Assembly (NCBI RefSeq): GCF_040546025.1
Contig: NZ_JBEPNA010000007.1
Location: 60,269-124,268, forward strand
Direction: 5' to 3'
DNA from: Marisediminicola sp040546025
GTDB taxonomy: Bacteria; Actinomycetota; Actinomycetes; Actinomycetales; Microbacteriaceae
DNA: 64,000 bases
Notes under the pieces: generated by a model
The model's input: the letters and a program-made list of their open reading frames with translations, nothing else
What the model was told of the DNA's origin: nothing
Database searches by the model: none
Program-made: the position numbers and the translations under genes
Shown here: one piece after another, positions 35,613 to 42,969 of the stretch
Layout: every line of letters starts with the position of its first letter
Numbering within the stretch: position 1 is the stretch's first letter

Positions 35613-37144
35613 CTGTGCCGGAGGACGTCGGCCCCGATAACGTGCGGGGAGAAGACGTGAATGGTGTCGATATTGAAGTTGCTGTTCTCGGCGCGGGCTT
35701 CGGCGGACTCGGTCTGGGCATTCAACTGGCCCGCCGGGGATTCGAGTCTTTCCTGATTCTGGAACGCGCGGCCGACATTGGGGGAACCTGGCGCGACAAC
35801 ACCTACCCCGGGGTTGCCTGTGACATCCCGTCCCACCTGTACTCCTTCTCGTTTCGGCAGAAGCCCGACTGGTCACGCATGTTTCCTTCCGGGTCGGAGA
35901 TACTCGCGTACTTGCGGGATTGCGCGCGAGAAGAAGGCCTCCTCCCGCACCTCCGGTTGGAGACCGAGGTTCTCGACGCACGCTGGATAGAACCAGATGA
36001 GCGGTGGCAGATCACGACAACCCGCGGCGTTTGCACCGCTCGAGTACTTGTGGTGGCGGCCGGACGGCTGTCCGACGCCAAGATTCCCCGGATCGACGGG
36101 CTTGAGAGTTTCTCCGGTCACGTTTTTCATTCGAGCCGGTGGGACCATGCGGTGAGTCTGGCGGGAAAGCGCGTCGGCGTTGTGGGAACCGGCGCGTCCT
36201 CCATTCAGATCGTTCCGGCCGTCACCAAATCTGCGCGCGAGGTGGTGGTCTTTCAACGCAGCGCCGCCTGGGTGGTGCCCCGGCCCGACCGCGCTTACTC
36301 AGCCGCCGAGCGGCGCCTGTTCAGCAGCGACACCCGGATTCTCGACGATTCACGCTCCCAAATTTTCTCCCACGCGGAAGAGGCGTTCGACGAGCGTCTG
36401 GGCATCCCCGAGAAGATTGATGCGCTTCGCGCGCGCGCAGCCCTCAACCTCAAGGAGAGCGTCCCGGATCTTAAGCTGCGCGCGCAACTGACGCCGGATT
36501 ATGAAATCGGATGCAAGCGGGTGCTGCTCTCCAACGAGTACTACCCTGCCCTTTCGTCCAGCCATGTGAGCGTCGAGACTTCAGCTTTGGCTGCGGTGAC
36601 CGGCACTACGGCCATCGCTGCCAGCGGTAACACCCACGACCTCGATGTCATCGTCTTGGCCACCGGGTTTCATACGACACGGCCGCCTTTTGCCGACCGA
36701 ATCCTCGGAAAATCAGGAGTGCGACTCTCCGAGCACTGGTCGAACGGTATGACATCGTTTGCGTCGACCGTCGTTCACGACTTTCCGAACCTATTCGTCA
36801 TCGACGGACCGAATGCGAGCCTCGGGCACAATTCGGCCATTTACATGATCGAGACGCAGATTGATTACATCCTGGGAGCGCTCGACTTCCGTGCAGCGAA
36901 CGGTGGGGTGGTCCTCGAGGTAACGCACGCGGCGGAACAGGAATACACCCAGATGATCGACAAGATGAGCCGGTCGACCGTGTGGCTGACGGGCGGATGC
37001 ACGAGCTGGTACGTCGACGATCGCAGCGAACGACTGACTCTGTTGTGGCCTGGACCGGCTCGAGCGTTCAGGGAAACAAATGGGAGCTTCCAGCCATCCG
37101 CCTACAAGATTTCTGCCAACGCCGCGTGCGGCGTACCCTTCTAA
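35609..37144 (+). CDS. Baeyer-Villiger-type FAD-dependent monooxygenase
   Basis: A 511-residue flavoprotein. FAD site GAGFGG at residues 28-33; the Baeyer-Villiger fingerprint FxGxxxHxxxW is present as F168-S-G-H-V-F-H174-S-S-R-W178; a second Rossmann motif VGVVGTGASSIQ near residue 193 binds NADPH; LATGF lies near residue 350. Such enzymes insert oxygen next to ketones or oxygenate N or S atoms. Its ATG overlaps the stop of the FbiC-like gene (ATGA), so the two are translationally coupled and probably act on one small molecule. Substrate unknown. Confidence 0.87.
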   Translation: MTVPEDVGPDNVRGEDVNGVDIEVAVLGAGFGGLGLGIQLARRGFESFLILERAADIGGTWRDNTYPGVACDIPSHLYSFSFRQKPDWSRMFPSGSEILAYLRDCAREEGLLPHLRLETEVLDARWIEPDERWQITTTRGVCTARVLVVAAGRLSDAKIPRIDGLESFSGHVFHSSRWDHAVSLAGKRVGVVGTGASSIQIVPAVTKSAREVVVFQRSAAWVVPRPDRAYSAAERRLFSSDTRILDDSRSQIFSHAEEAFDERLGIPEKIDALRARAALNLKESVPDLKLRAQLTPDYEIGCKRVLLSNEYYPALSSSHVSVETSALAAVTGTTAIAASGNTHDLDVIVLATGFHTTRPPFADRILGKSGVRLSEHWSNGMTSFASTVVHDFPNLFVIDGPNASLGHNSAIYMIETQIDYILGALDFRAANGGVVLEVTHAAEQEYTQMIDKMSRSTVWLTGGCTSWYVDDRSERLTLLWPGPARAFRETNGSFQPSAYKISANAACGVPF

Positions 37145-37260
37145 CCGAGTCTGCGGCATTTGTGGGTAATGCAGACCCCTGACGGGGACCCGTGCCGTCA
37201 CCTAGTCTCAGGCCCCACCCGACTCGGCGTGACCGAGGTTTCCGATATCCTCAACGTCTC

Positions 37261-38184
37261 ATGACTTCACCCATTTCCGGCACCCAGTTTGTTTTGAAGG
37301 CGGGGGGCTACGAGGCAGTTGTCGCGAGCGTCGGCGCCAGTCTGCGATCGTTCACCTTCGGAGGCAGGGACCTCGTTGTCCCATTCCGTGAGGACGAGCT
37401 GCGCCCGTTCTACAGCGGGGCAATCCTGGCACCGTGGCCAAACCGGGTTGTGGGCGGGCGGTACACCTTCAATGGTTCACCCCAACAACTGCCGATCACC
37501 GAGGTTGCCCGTGGGCATGCTCTGCACGGACTTGTCGTCTGGGCAGACTTTGAGGAAATTGAGTCCAGCGACACCTCGGTGAGAATGACAGCGTCCATCA
37601 CCGCCCAGGACGGGTACCCCCATCAGCTCAACATCTACGCGGACTACCAGTTGGATGCTGCAGGACTTCGAGTCACCGTCAGGGCCGAGAACAACGGAAC
37701 CTCAGCGACCCCCGTCGGGCTCGGCTCACACCCCTATCTGGTGGGAGGTCCGGGACTGGTCGACGATTGGACGGTCGAGATCCCGGCGAACGAGGTGCTT
37801 CTGGTTGACGAGTTGCTCGTCCCGACGGGACTCAGCCATGTGTCTGGCAGCGTTTTCGACTTTCGCGAGGAGCGCCTCATCGGCGACACCTTCGTCGATC
37901 ACGCCTACACGTCACTGATCGCCAGCTCTGACGGCTTGCGCCGGGTACGCCTGCTCGGACCGGACCGCTCGGGAGTCGAGATGACGTGGGGTGCCGAGCT
38001 CGACTGGCTCCAGATCCACACCGCCGACCGCCCCGACATGACCTCGCGAACCGGACTCGCAGTTGAGCCCATGACCTGTGCACCGGATGCGTTCAACTCC
38101 GGCACCAACCTCCTCACACTCGACCCAGGAGCATCCACCTCGGCCAGCTGGACCATCGCCGCGTGTCGGGCAGACCTCAACTAG
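37261..38184 (+). CDS. Aldose 1-epimerase family protein
   Basis: A 307-residue beta-sandwich enzyme. Conserved blocks: LAPWPNRVVGGRYTFNG, the substrate His in RGHALHG, the catalytic His in GLGSHPYL, and the general base Glu in LAVEPMTCAPDAFN. It interconverts sugar anomers (GalM type), with DUF4432/YihR-like members acting on unusual sugars. The in-frame ATG 37261 starts the conserved part. It heads a gene group with an aldo/keto reductase, UPF0303 and GntR regulator. Confidence 0.88.
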   Translation: MTSPISGTQFVLKAGGYEAVVASVGASLRSFTFGGRDLVVPFREDELRPFYSGAILAPWPNRVVGGRYTFNGSPQQLPITEVARGHALHGLVVWADFEEIESSDTSVRMTASITAQDGYPHQLNIYADYQLDAAGLRVTVRAENNGTSATPVGLGSHPYLVGGPGLVDDWTVEIPANEVLLVDELLVPTGLSHVSGSVFDFREERLIGDTFVDHAYTSLIASSDGLRRVRLLGPDRSGVEMTWGAELDWLQIHTADRPDMTSRTGLAVEPMTCAPDAFNSGTNLLTLDPGASTSASWTIAACRADLN

Positions 38185-38222
38185 AGGCTCCAACGGGGAC
38201 GGTCGACACGGGCCGCACCCTA

Positions 38223-38236
38223 TTAGTAATACTGAT
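38223..38236. promoter_or_regulatory. Candidate GntR/FadR-type operator before the aldo/keto reductase gene
   Basis: TTAGTAATACTGAT contains the palindrome AGT-AAT-ACT with flanking T and A, similar to FadR-subfamily operators (T-G-GT-N-AC-x-A types). It lies 13 bp before ATG 38249, overlapping a probable promoter, and a GntR regulator is encoded two genes downstream at 39561. Assigned by eye. Confidence 0.5.
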
Positions 38237-38248
38237 AGCTTGAGGCCT

Positions 38249-39076
38249 ATGAGCATCATTACCCTCAACAACGGCGTCGTGATTCCGCAGGTCGGGTTCG
38301 GCGTATTCCAGATCCCGCCGGCCGACGCGCAGCGGATGACCGAGGCGGCGCTGTCCGCCGGGTACCGCCACATCGACACGGCTGCGGGATACCAGAACGA
38401 GGAGGGCGTGGGCAGTGGGGTTCTGCGCTCGGGCATTCCCCGTGAGGAGATCTTCGTGACAACGAAGCTCTGGAACGCCGATCAGGGCTTCGAGAACGCA
38501 CTCGCCGCGTACGAGACGAGTCGAAGCAATCTGGGTCTGGACTACATCGATCTCTACCTCATCCATTTCCCCGTTCCGCAGCGGCGGTTGTACCAGGAGA
38601 CCTGGAAGGCGCTCGAGAAGCTCTACACCGAGGGTGCAATCCGGGCGATCGGGGTGTCCAACTTCAAGTTCCCCTATCTGGACCGCCTCCTCGCTGGCGC
38701 CGATGTCGTGCCCGCGGTGCACCAGATCGAGGTGCACCCGACCTATCAGCAAGCGGAACTGGACGCCCTCACCCGCAGCCACGGCATCGCCGTCGAGGCA
38801 TACAGCCCGTTGGGCCGCGGCGCAGACCTCACGGCACCGACCATCGTCGAAATCGCGGCGCGCGTCGGTGCCAGTCCAGCCCAGGTCATTATGAAATGGC
38901 ATCTGGAGCGAGGTCGGATCGCTTTACCGAAGTCCGCATCCGTCGAACGCCTCACGGAGAACCTCCGCACCGACGGCATCGAGTTGACCGAATCCGACCT
39001 CACCGCGATCGAGGCCCTCGAGCAGGGCCTTCGCACCGGCGAGGACATCGAAACCTTCGACATCCCCGAACGATGA
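38249..39076 (+). CDS. Aldo/keto reductase (2,5-diketogluconate reductase type)
   Basis: A 275-residue TIM-barrel NADPH reductase. Catalytic tetrad visible: Asp and Tyr in HIDTAAGYQNE, Lys in FVTTKLW, His in YLIHFPVP. The C terminus has ALPKSASVERLTEN, the NADPH-binding loop. It reduces carbonyls of sugars or ketoacids. Overlaps the next gene by 4 bp (ATGA). Confidence 0.9.
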   Translation: MSIITLNNGVVIPQVGFGVFQIPPADAQRMTEAALSAGYRHIDTAAGYQNEEGVGSGVLRSGIPREEIFVTTKLWNADQGFENALAAYETSRSNLGLDYIDLYLIHFPVPQRRLYQETWKALEKLYTEGAIRAIGVSNFKFPYLDRLLAGADVVPAVHQIEVHPTYQQAELDALTRSHGIAVEAYSPLGRGADLTAPTIVEIAARVGASPAQVIMKWHLERGRIALPKSASVERLTENLRTDGIELTESDLTAIEALEQGLRTGEDIETFDIPER

Positions 39077-39564
39077 CATCCAGCGCCGAGGTCATCGCCC
39101 GAGTCGAGGCCGACGAGAAACGTCTCGTGTTCACAACGTTCACCGCGGATGACGCCTTCCGGCTGGGCATCCTGATGCGCGAGCTGGCGCTGGCGCGCGG
39201 GCACGCGATCACCATCGATATCGCCCATGGCGACCAGCGGCTGTTCCACACCGCGCTCCCTGGCACCTCCGCCCACAACGCGAAGTGGATAGAGCGAAAG
39301 AAGAACACCGTGCGCGAGTGGGCGGCGAGCAGCTACGCCGTCGGGCTGCGGTTCCCTATCCTCGATCCTCCGTTCGCTCTTGAGAACGCGCCGTGGATGA
39401 ACCCGCAGCAGTACTCCGGCAGTGGAGGAGGTTTCCCGATCGTTGTCGCGGGAGCCGGGCTTGTGGGCACGATCGCTGTCTCTGGCTTGCGTCACGACCT
39501 CGATCACGCCTTCATCGTCGACGCCCTCACAGCGTTTCTCGGGGTCGATCCGGACACCCTGTGA
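39073..39564 (+). CDS. UPF0303/HbpS-like heme-degrading-domain protein
   Basis: A 163-residue protein of the GlcG/HbpS-UPF0303 fold. Blocks FTADDAFRLGILMRELAL, ITIDIAHGDQRLFHTALPG and FPIVVAGAGLVGTIAVSGL are typical. The molecular role of UPF0303 proteins is not firmly established; some related proteins bind heme or cobalamin. Start ATG overlaps the aldo/keto reductase stop; end overlaps the GntR start (GTGA), so the three genes are one operon. Confidence 0.85.
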   Translation: MTSSAEVIARVEADEKRLVFTTFTADDAFRLGILMRELALARGHAITIDIAHGDQRLFHTALPGTSAHNAKWIERKKNTVREWAASSYAVGLRFPILDPPFALENAPWMNPQQYSGSGGGFPIVVAGAGLVGTIAVSGLRHDLDHAFIVDALTAFLGVDPDTL

Positions 39565-40304
39565 CCGTGGGAGGCGAACCTGGTCCGGCCCGCGATGACG
39601 GCCAGGGAAGCGCGGATGCCGCCCCGAGGCTGTCGCTGCACGCCACCGTTCTCGACGTGGTCGGGTCCGAGATAGTCGCGGGCACCCTGCGCGAGAACAC
39701 CACCTTGAACGTGGAGGAGTTGCGCGAGCGCTTCGGCGTCTCACGAACAGTGATCAGGGAGACCCTCCGTTCTCTCCAGGCGCTGGGATTGGTGCGCGCA
39801 CGATCCAAGGTGGGCACGCAGGTCAACCATTCGAGCTCCTGGGCACTGCTCAACCCGGCGATCATCCGGTGGCGGGCCGCGACAGGTTATCGCGATCAAA
39901 TGGTCGAACTGCTGCAGGTGCGGCGTGGGATCGAGGCGACCGCGGCGCGTCTCGCCGCCGCCAATATGACCGACGACGAGATCGCCCGACTGGTCGAGCT
40001 GAGCCGCACGCTGGCCACAGCCGCGGAGGCGAACGACGGCGAGACATTCCTGAACGCAGACACCGCCTTCCACCGCCTCCTTCTCGAGGGCAGCGGCAAT
40101 CCGGTGATCGCACAGTTCGCGGAGGTGGTCACCGCGGCATTGCGAACACGCGATCACGCAGATCAGCCCCTCATCATCGAGACCACCGCTCGTGGGCTGG
40201 CTCTCCACACTCGACTTGCCGAGGCGATCGCCTCCCGCGACGTCGAGCTCGCAGAGCGCTTGGCAACGGCAATCGCCGACACGACCCTCTCCGAGTTCAC
40301 CTGA
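39561..40304 (+). CDS. GntR-family (FadR subfamily) transcriptional regulator
   Basis: A 247-residue regulator from GTG 39561. The winged helix is VEELRERFGVSRTVIRETLRSLQALGLV, followed by the all-helical FCD ligand domain with its metal-binding residues (NADTAFHRLLLEGSGNP; ALHTRLAEAIASRD). FCD proteins usually sense organic or sugar acids and repress their own operon; the palindrome at 38223 is a likely target. Last gene of the sugar-type operon. Confidence 0.88.
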   Translation: MTVGGEPGPARDDGQGSADAAPRLSLHATVLDVVGSEIVAGTLRENTTLNVEELRERFGVSRTVIRETLRSLQALGLVRARSKVGTQVNHSSSWALLNPAIIRWRAATGYRDQMVELLQVRRGIEATAARLAAANMTDDEIARLVELSRTLATAAEANDGETFLNADTAFHRLLLEGSGNPVIAQFAEVVTAALRTRDHADQPLIIETTARGLALHTRLAEAIASRDVELAERLATAIADTTLSEFT

Positions 40305-40451
40305 CGACCCGACCCGTGTGAGTCGTATGCCGTCCTCACACCTGATTTCAGCCATTGCATGACGGGAACCGCCACCGTCGAGAAACCGTTCGGCGAAGAG
40401 AATGTCCAGTTCCTCGCCGACGCGACACGTGATTCACCAGAACGCGACGGG

Positions 40452-40874
40452 CTACTCGGTGGGCGGCCGCCGCCGGTTCTGCTTTGTCGCCGACCGCTGG
40501 CCCTTGGCGGCCAGCCGGCGGCGGTTCGACCCGCGCGTCGGTTTGGTCGGCCGGCGCGGAGAAGCATCCGGGGCCAGTCCCGCCGCGACGAGATCGGCGA
40601 GCTTGGCGAGGGCGATCTCCCGGTTGCGCAGCTGGGAGCGCTGCTCGGAGGCGCTCACGGTGACCACCCCGTCGACCAGGCGGCGCGCGAGACGGCCGAG
40701 GAGCAGCATCCGCTCACTCTCGGAGAGCACCGCCGAGTCGGCGATGTTCCAGAAGAGTTCGACACGGCTGTCCGAGGTGTTCACGTGCTGACCACCGGGC
40801 CCCGACGACCGCGAGAACCGCCAGCCCAGTTCCGCAGCGGGAATCGTGAGCGAGGGCGACACTTCGAGGTCCAT
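40452..40874 (-). CDS. arfB: Ribosome-rescue peptidyl-tRNA hydrolase ArfB
   Basis: A 140-residue protein with the GGQ motif at residues 27-29 in SSGPGGQHVNTSDSRVEL and a basic C-terminal tail (SPRRPTKPTRGSNRRRLAAKG...) that enters the mRNA channel of stalled ribosomes. It frees stalled peptides from ribosomes without a stop codon. Follows the SCO1664-family gene by 2 bp. The gap 40305-40451 holds nothing recognisable. Confidence 0.93.
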   Translation of the reverse strand: MDLEVSPSLTIPAAELGWRFSRSSGPGGQHVNTSDSRVELFWNIADSAVLSESERMLLLGRLARRLVDGVVTVSASEQRSQLRNREIALAKLADLVAAGLAPDASPRRPTKPTRGSNRRRLAAKGQRSATKQNRRRPPTE

Positions 40875-40876
40875 GG

Positions 40877-41647
40877 TCAGAACAGAGGCCAGGGCACCGC
40901 GGGCATGCCGCCGCGCGGTGCAGGGAACCGGCCATCGGAGCGCAAGCCGTCGCAGCGTTCGGCCAGGGCCGCGAGCTCGTGACTACCGAGCAACCCGGCG
41001 AGCGCATCGCCGAGCTCGCCGTCGAGGTGCGCACACACTCGGTCGATCCCGTCGAGCTCGTCGGCGGTAAGAGATTCGCCCAGCCACCCCCAGAGCACGG
41101 TGCGCAGCTTGTGCTCGGCATGGAAGGTGAGCCCGTGGTCGACCCCGTGGCGGTGGCCGTCCGCCATCGCGAGCACGTGGGCGCCCTTGCGGTCGGCGTT
41201 GTTGACGACGATGTCGAACACGGCCATCCGACGCAGAGCCGCGGAGTCCTCGTGAATGAGCGACACAGCCCGGTCGTTCTCGTCGGTGCCGTCGAAGACG
41301 TGACGCCACCCCTCGTCGGGCACGTCCTCGGCGGCGACCAGGTCGACGGCTCCCTGATCCGGGTCGGCGTCCTGCCACAGTTGCACCATCCCGCGGCCGA
41401 GGGGACCCTCCCGCAGCCAGGTTCGGGGCACCACGTTCCAGCCGAACGACTCCGAGACCAGATACGCCGCGACCTCCCGGCTGGCGAGATCGCCGTCGGG
41501 GAAGTCCCAGAGCGGACGTTCGCCGGCAATGGGCTTGTAGACGACCGGCACCCCGTCGATGCTACCGAGGAAGGTCGCGTTCGAGGCGGTCGTGATCCGA
41601 CCGGTGAGGGCGAGCTCACCGTCGGCGGGCGTGGCCTCCGGCATCAC
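40877..41647 (-). CDS. SCO1664 family protein (phosphatidylinositol-kinase-like fold)
   Basis: A 256-residue protein. Blocks VVYKPIAGERPLWDFPDG, VFDIVVNNADRKGAHVL and GVDHGLTFHAEHKLRTVLWGW match the actinobacterial SCO1664 family, which has a PI3/4-kinase-like active site (NNADRK and DHGLTFH as catalytic and metal loops). Biological role not established. Start GTG 41645-41647 overlaps the DUF3090 stop. In many actinobacteria this gene, the DUF3090 gene and a phosphomutase form a fixed trio. Confidence 0.88.
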   Translation of the reverse strand: MMPEATPADGELALTGRITTASNATFLGSIDGVPVVYKPIAGERPLWDFPDGDLASREVAAYLVSESFGWNVVPRTWLREGPLGRGMVQLWQDADPDQGAVDLVAAEDVPDEGWRHVFDGTDENDRAVSLIHEDSAALRRMAVFDIVVNNADRKGAHVLAMADGHRHGVDHGLTFHAEHKLRTVLWGWLGESLTADELDGIDRVCAHLDGELGDALAGLLGSHELAALAERCDGLRSDGRFPAPRGGMPAVPWPLF

Positions 41648-42195
41648 CAGGGCGAGTCGGGCAGGGTGCAGGCGTGACCGTCCACGTCCACAGGGTTCGC
41701 GCAGAGCGGGCAGAGCGGCCGCCCGGCCCCCACCACCTCTCGGGTGCGCTTCGCGAATGCCCGCGCGGTGCCGACAGGCATTCGCACGAGCAGCATTTCC
41801 GCCGGCTCCATGACGACCATCTCAGGATCGCCATCCTCCGTCAGTACGATCGGGTACGCCTCGATCACGACCTGCGCCGTTGTGGGATCCCAGCCCAGGC
41901 TCATCGCGCCGGCCCGGAAGTCTTCCTCGACTGGATGCTCGAGCGGGTCGTTGTCGACGAGCTCGATGGGTGTGTTGGTCGGGATGCTGAACGGATTGCC
42001 GTCGCCCGCCATCAACTGGTCGAGAATCTCGTCGATCTTCTCCGCGAGCAAGGCCGACTGCTGTTTTTCCAGACCGACGCTGACGATCTTCGCCCCGGTG
42101 CGCACCTGGAAGTAGAACGTGCGGGACCCGGGGGTGCCGACGGTGCCGACGACGACCCGGTCGGGCCAGGCGAACTCATGGACGATTGTGGGCAT
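41644..42195 (-). CDS. DUF3090 family protein
   Basis: A 183-residue protein, typical of the actinobacterial DUF3090 family: VHEFAWPDRVVVGTVGTPGSRTFYFQ at the N terminus and a C-terminal zinc-ribbon-like PLCPLCANPVDVDGHAC. Function unknown. Lies between a phosphomutase gene (9 bp upstream) and the SCO1664-family gene (overlap). Confidence 0.9.
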   Translation of the reverse strand: MPTIVHEFAWPDRVVVGTVGTPGSRTFYFQVRTGAKIVSVGLEKQQSALLAEKIDEILDQLMAGDGNPFSIPTNTPIELVDNDPLEHPVEEDFRAGAMSLGWDPTTAQVVIEAYPIVLTEDGDPEMVVMEPAEMLLVRMPVGTARAFAKRTREVVGAGRPLCPLCANPVDVDGHACTLPDSPW

Positions 42196-42204
42196 GCCGG
42201 TATT

Positions 42205-42912
42205 TTACGAGCGCGCGCGCTGCGGTGCCTGAGTGCCAGCACCGCCTCCGACCGGCGCGTCGCCGGCGGGGGCGGCGGCGGCCAGCCAGGAGAGGTCGCC
42301 TGCATCAGTGTTGGTGGCGTGCACGCTGGGGCGGCCGGTCCCGTAGCGCACGATTGAGACCGATGCGGGCCCGACATTGATGCGCTGGAACAGGTCGAGG
42401 TGCATACCGAGCGCGTCGGCCAGGATCGACTTGATGATGTCGCCGTGGCTCACCGCCACCCACACCGCGCCGGGGCCGTGCTCGGCCTCGAACGCCGCGT
42501 CGTGACGCCGGATCGCGGCCACCGACCTCGATTGCATCGCCAACAGCGACTCGCCGCCGGGGAACACCGCGGCGGACGGCTGCGCCTGCACCACCGACCA
42601 CAGGGCCTCCTTGGCCAGCTCGCCGAGGGATCGGCCCTGCCACTGCCCGTAGTCGCACTCGGTAATGCCCTCCTCGACCGGCGTGACGAGCGAGCCGGTC
42701 TGGTGGTCGAGGATCAGCTGCGCGGTCTGCCGACAGCGCTCCAGGGGGCTCGAGACCACCCCGACGAGCGGCACCACGGCCAACCGTTCGCCCGTGACGG
42801 CCGCTTGGGCGCGCCCGATTTCGTCGAGCAGCACCCCCGGGGTGCGCCCCGCCAGCGTGCCGTCGGCATTCGCGGTGGTGCGCCCGTGCCGCACGAGGAT
42901 TACTGTGGCCAT
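42205..42912 (-). CDS. Histidine phosphatase superfamily (MSMEG_4193-type phosphomutase)
   Basis: A 235-residue protein starting at ATG 42910-42912. The phosphohistidine is in ILVRHGRTTAN and the second catalytic His in VAVSHGDIIKS; SPLERCRQTAQL carries the phosphate-binding Arg. It belongs to the putative phosphomutases that sit next to DUF3090 and SCO1664 genes in actinobacteria. Substrate unknown. The C-terminal 25 residues are Ala/Gly-rich. Confidence 0.88.
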   Translation of the reverse strand: MATVILVRHGRTTANADGTLAGRTPGVLLDEIGRAQAAVTGERLAVVPLVGVVSSPLERCRQTAQLILDHQTGSLVTPVEEGITECDYGQWQGRSLGELAKEALWSVVQAQPSAAVFPGGESLLAMQSRSVAAIRRHDAAFEAEHGPGAVWVAVSHGDIIKSILADALGMHLDLFQRINVGPASVSIVRYGTGRPSVHATNTDAGDLSWLAAAAPAGDAPVGGGAGTQAPQRARS

Positions 42913-42969
42913 GCCGACCAGCCTAGACACTCGGTCCCGCGGCAGACCCGGGTAACGCAGGGAGACACC

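Noticed and set aside
42400..42969. 190-residue N-terminal extension of the second UvrA-like protein
   Set aside because: It is antisense to the phosphomutase gene; ATG 42970 has a ribosome-binding site and begins the conserved part.
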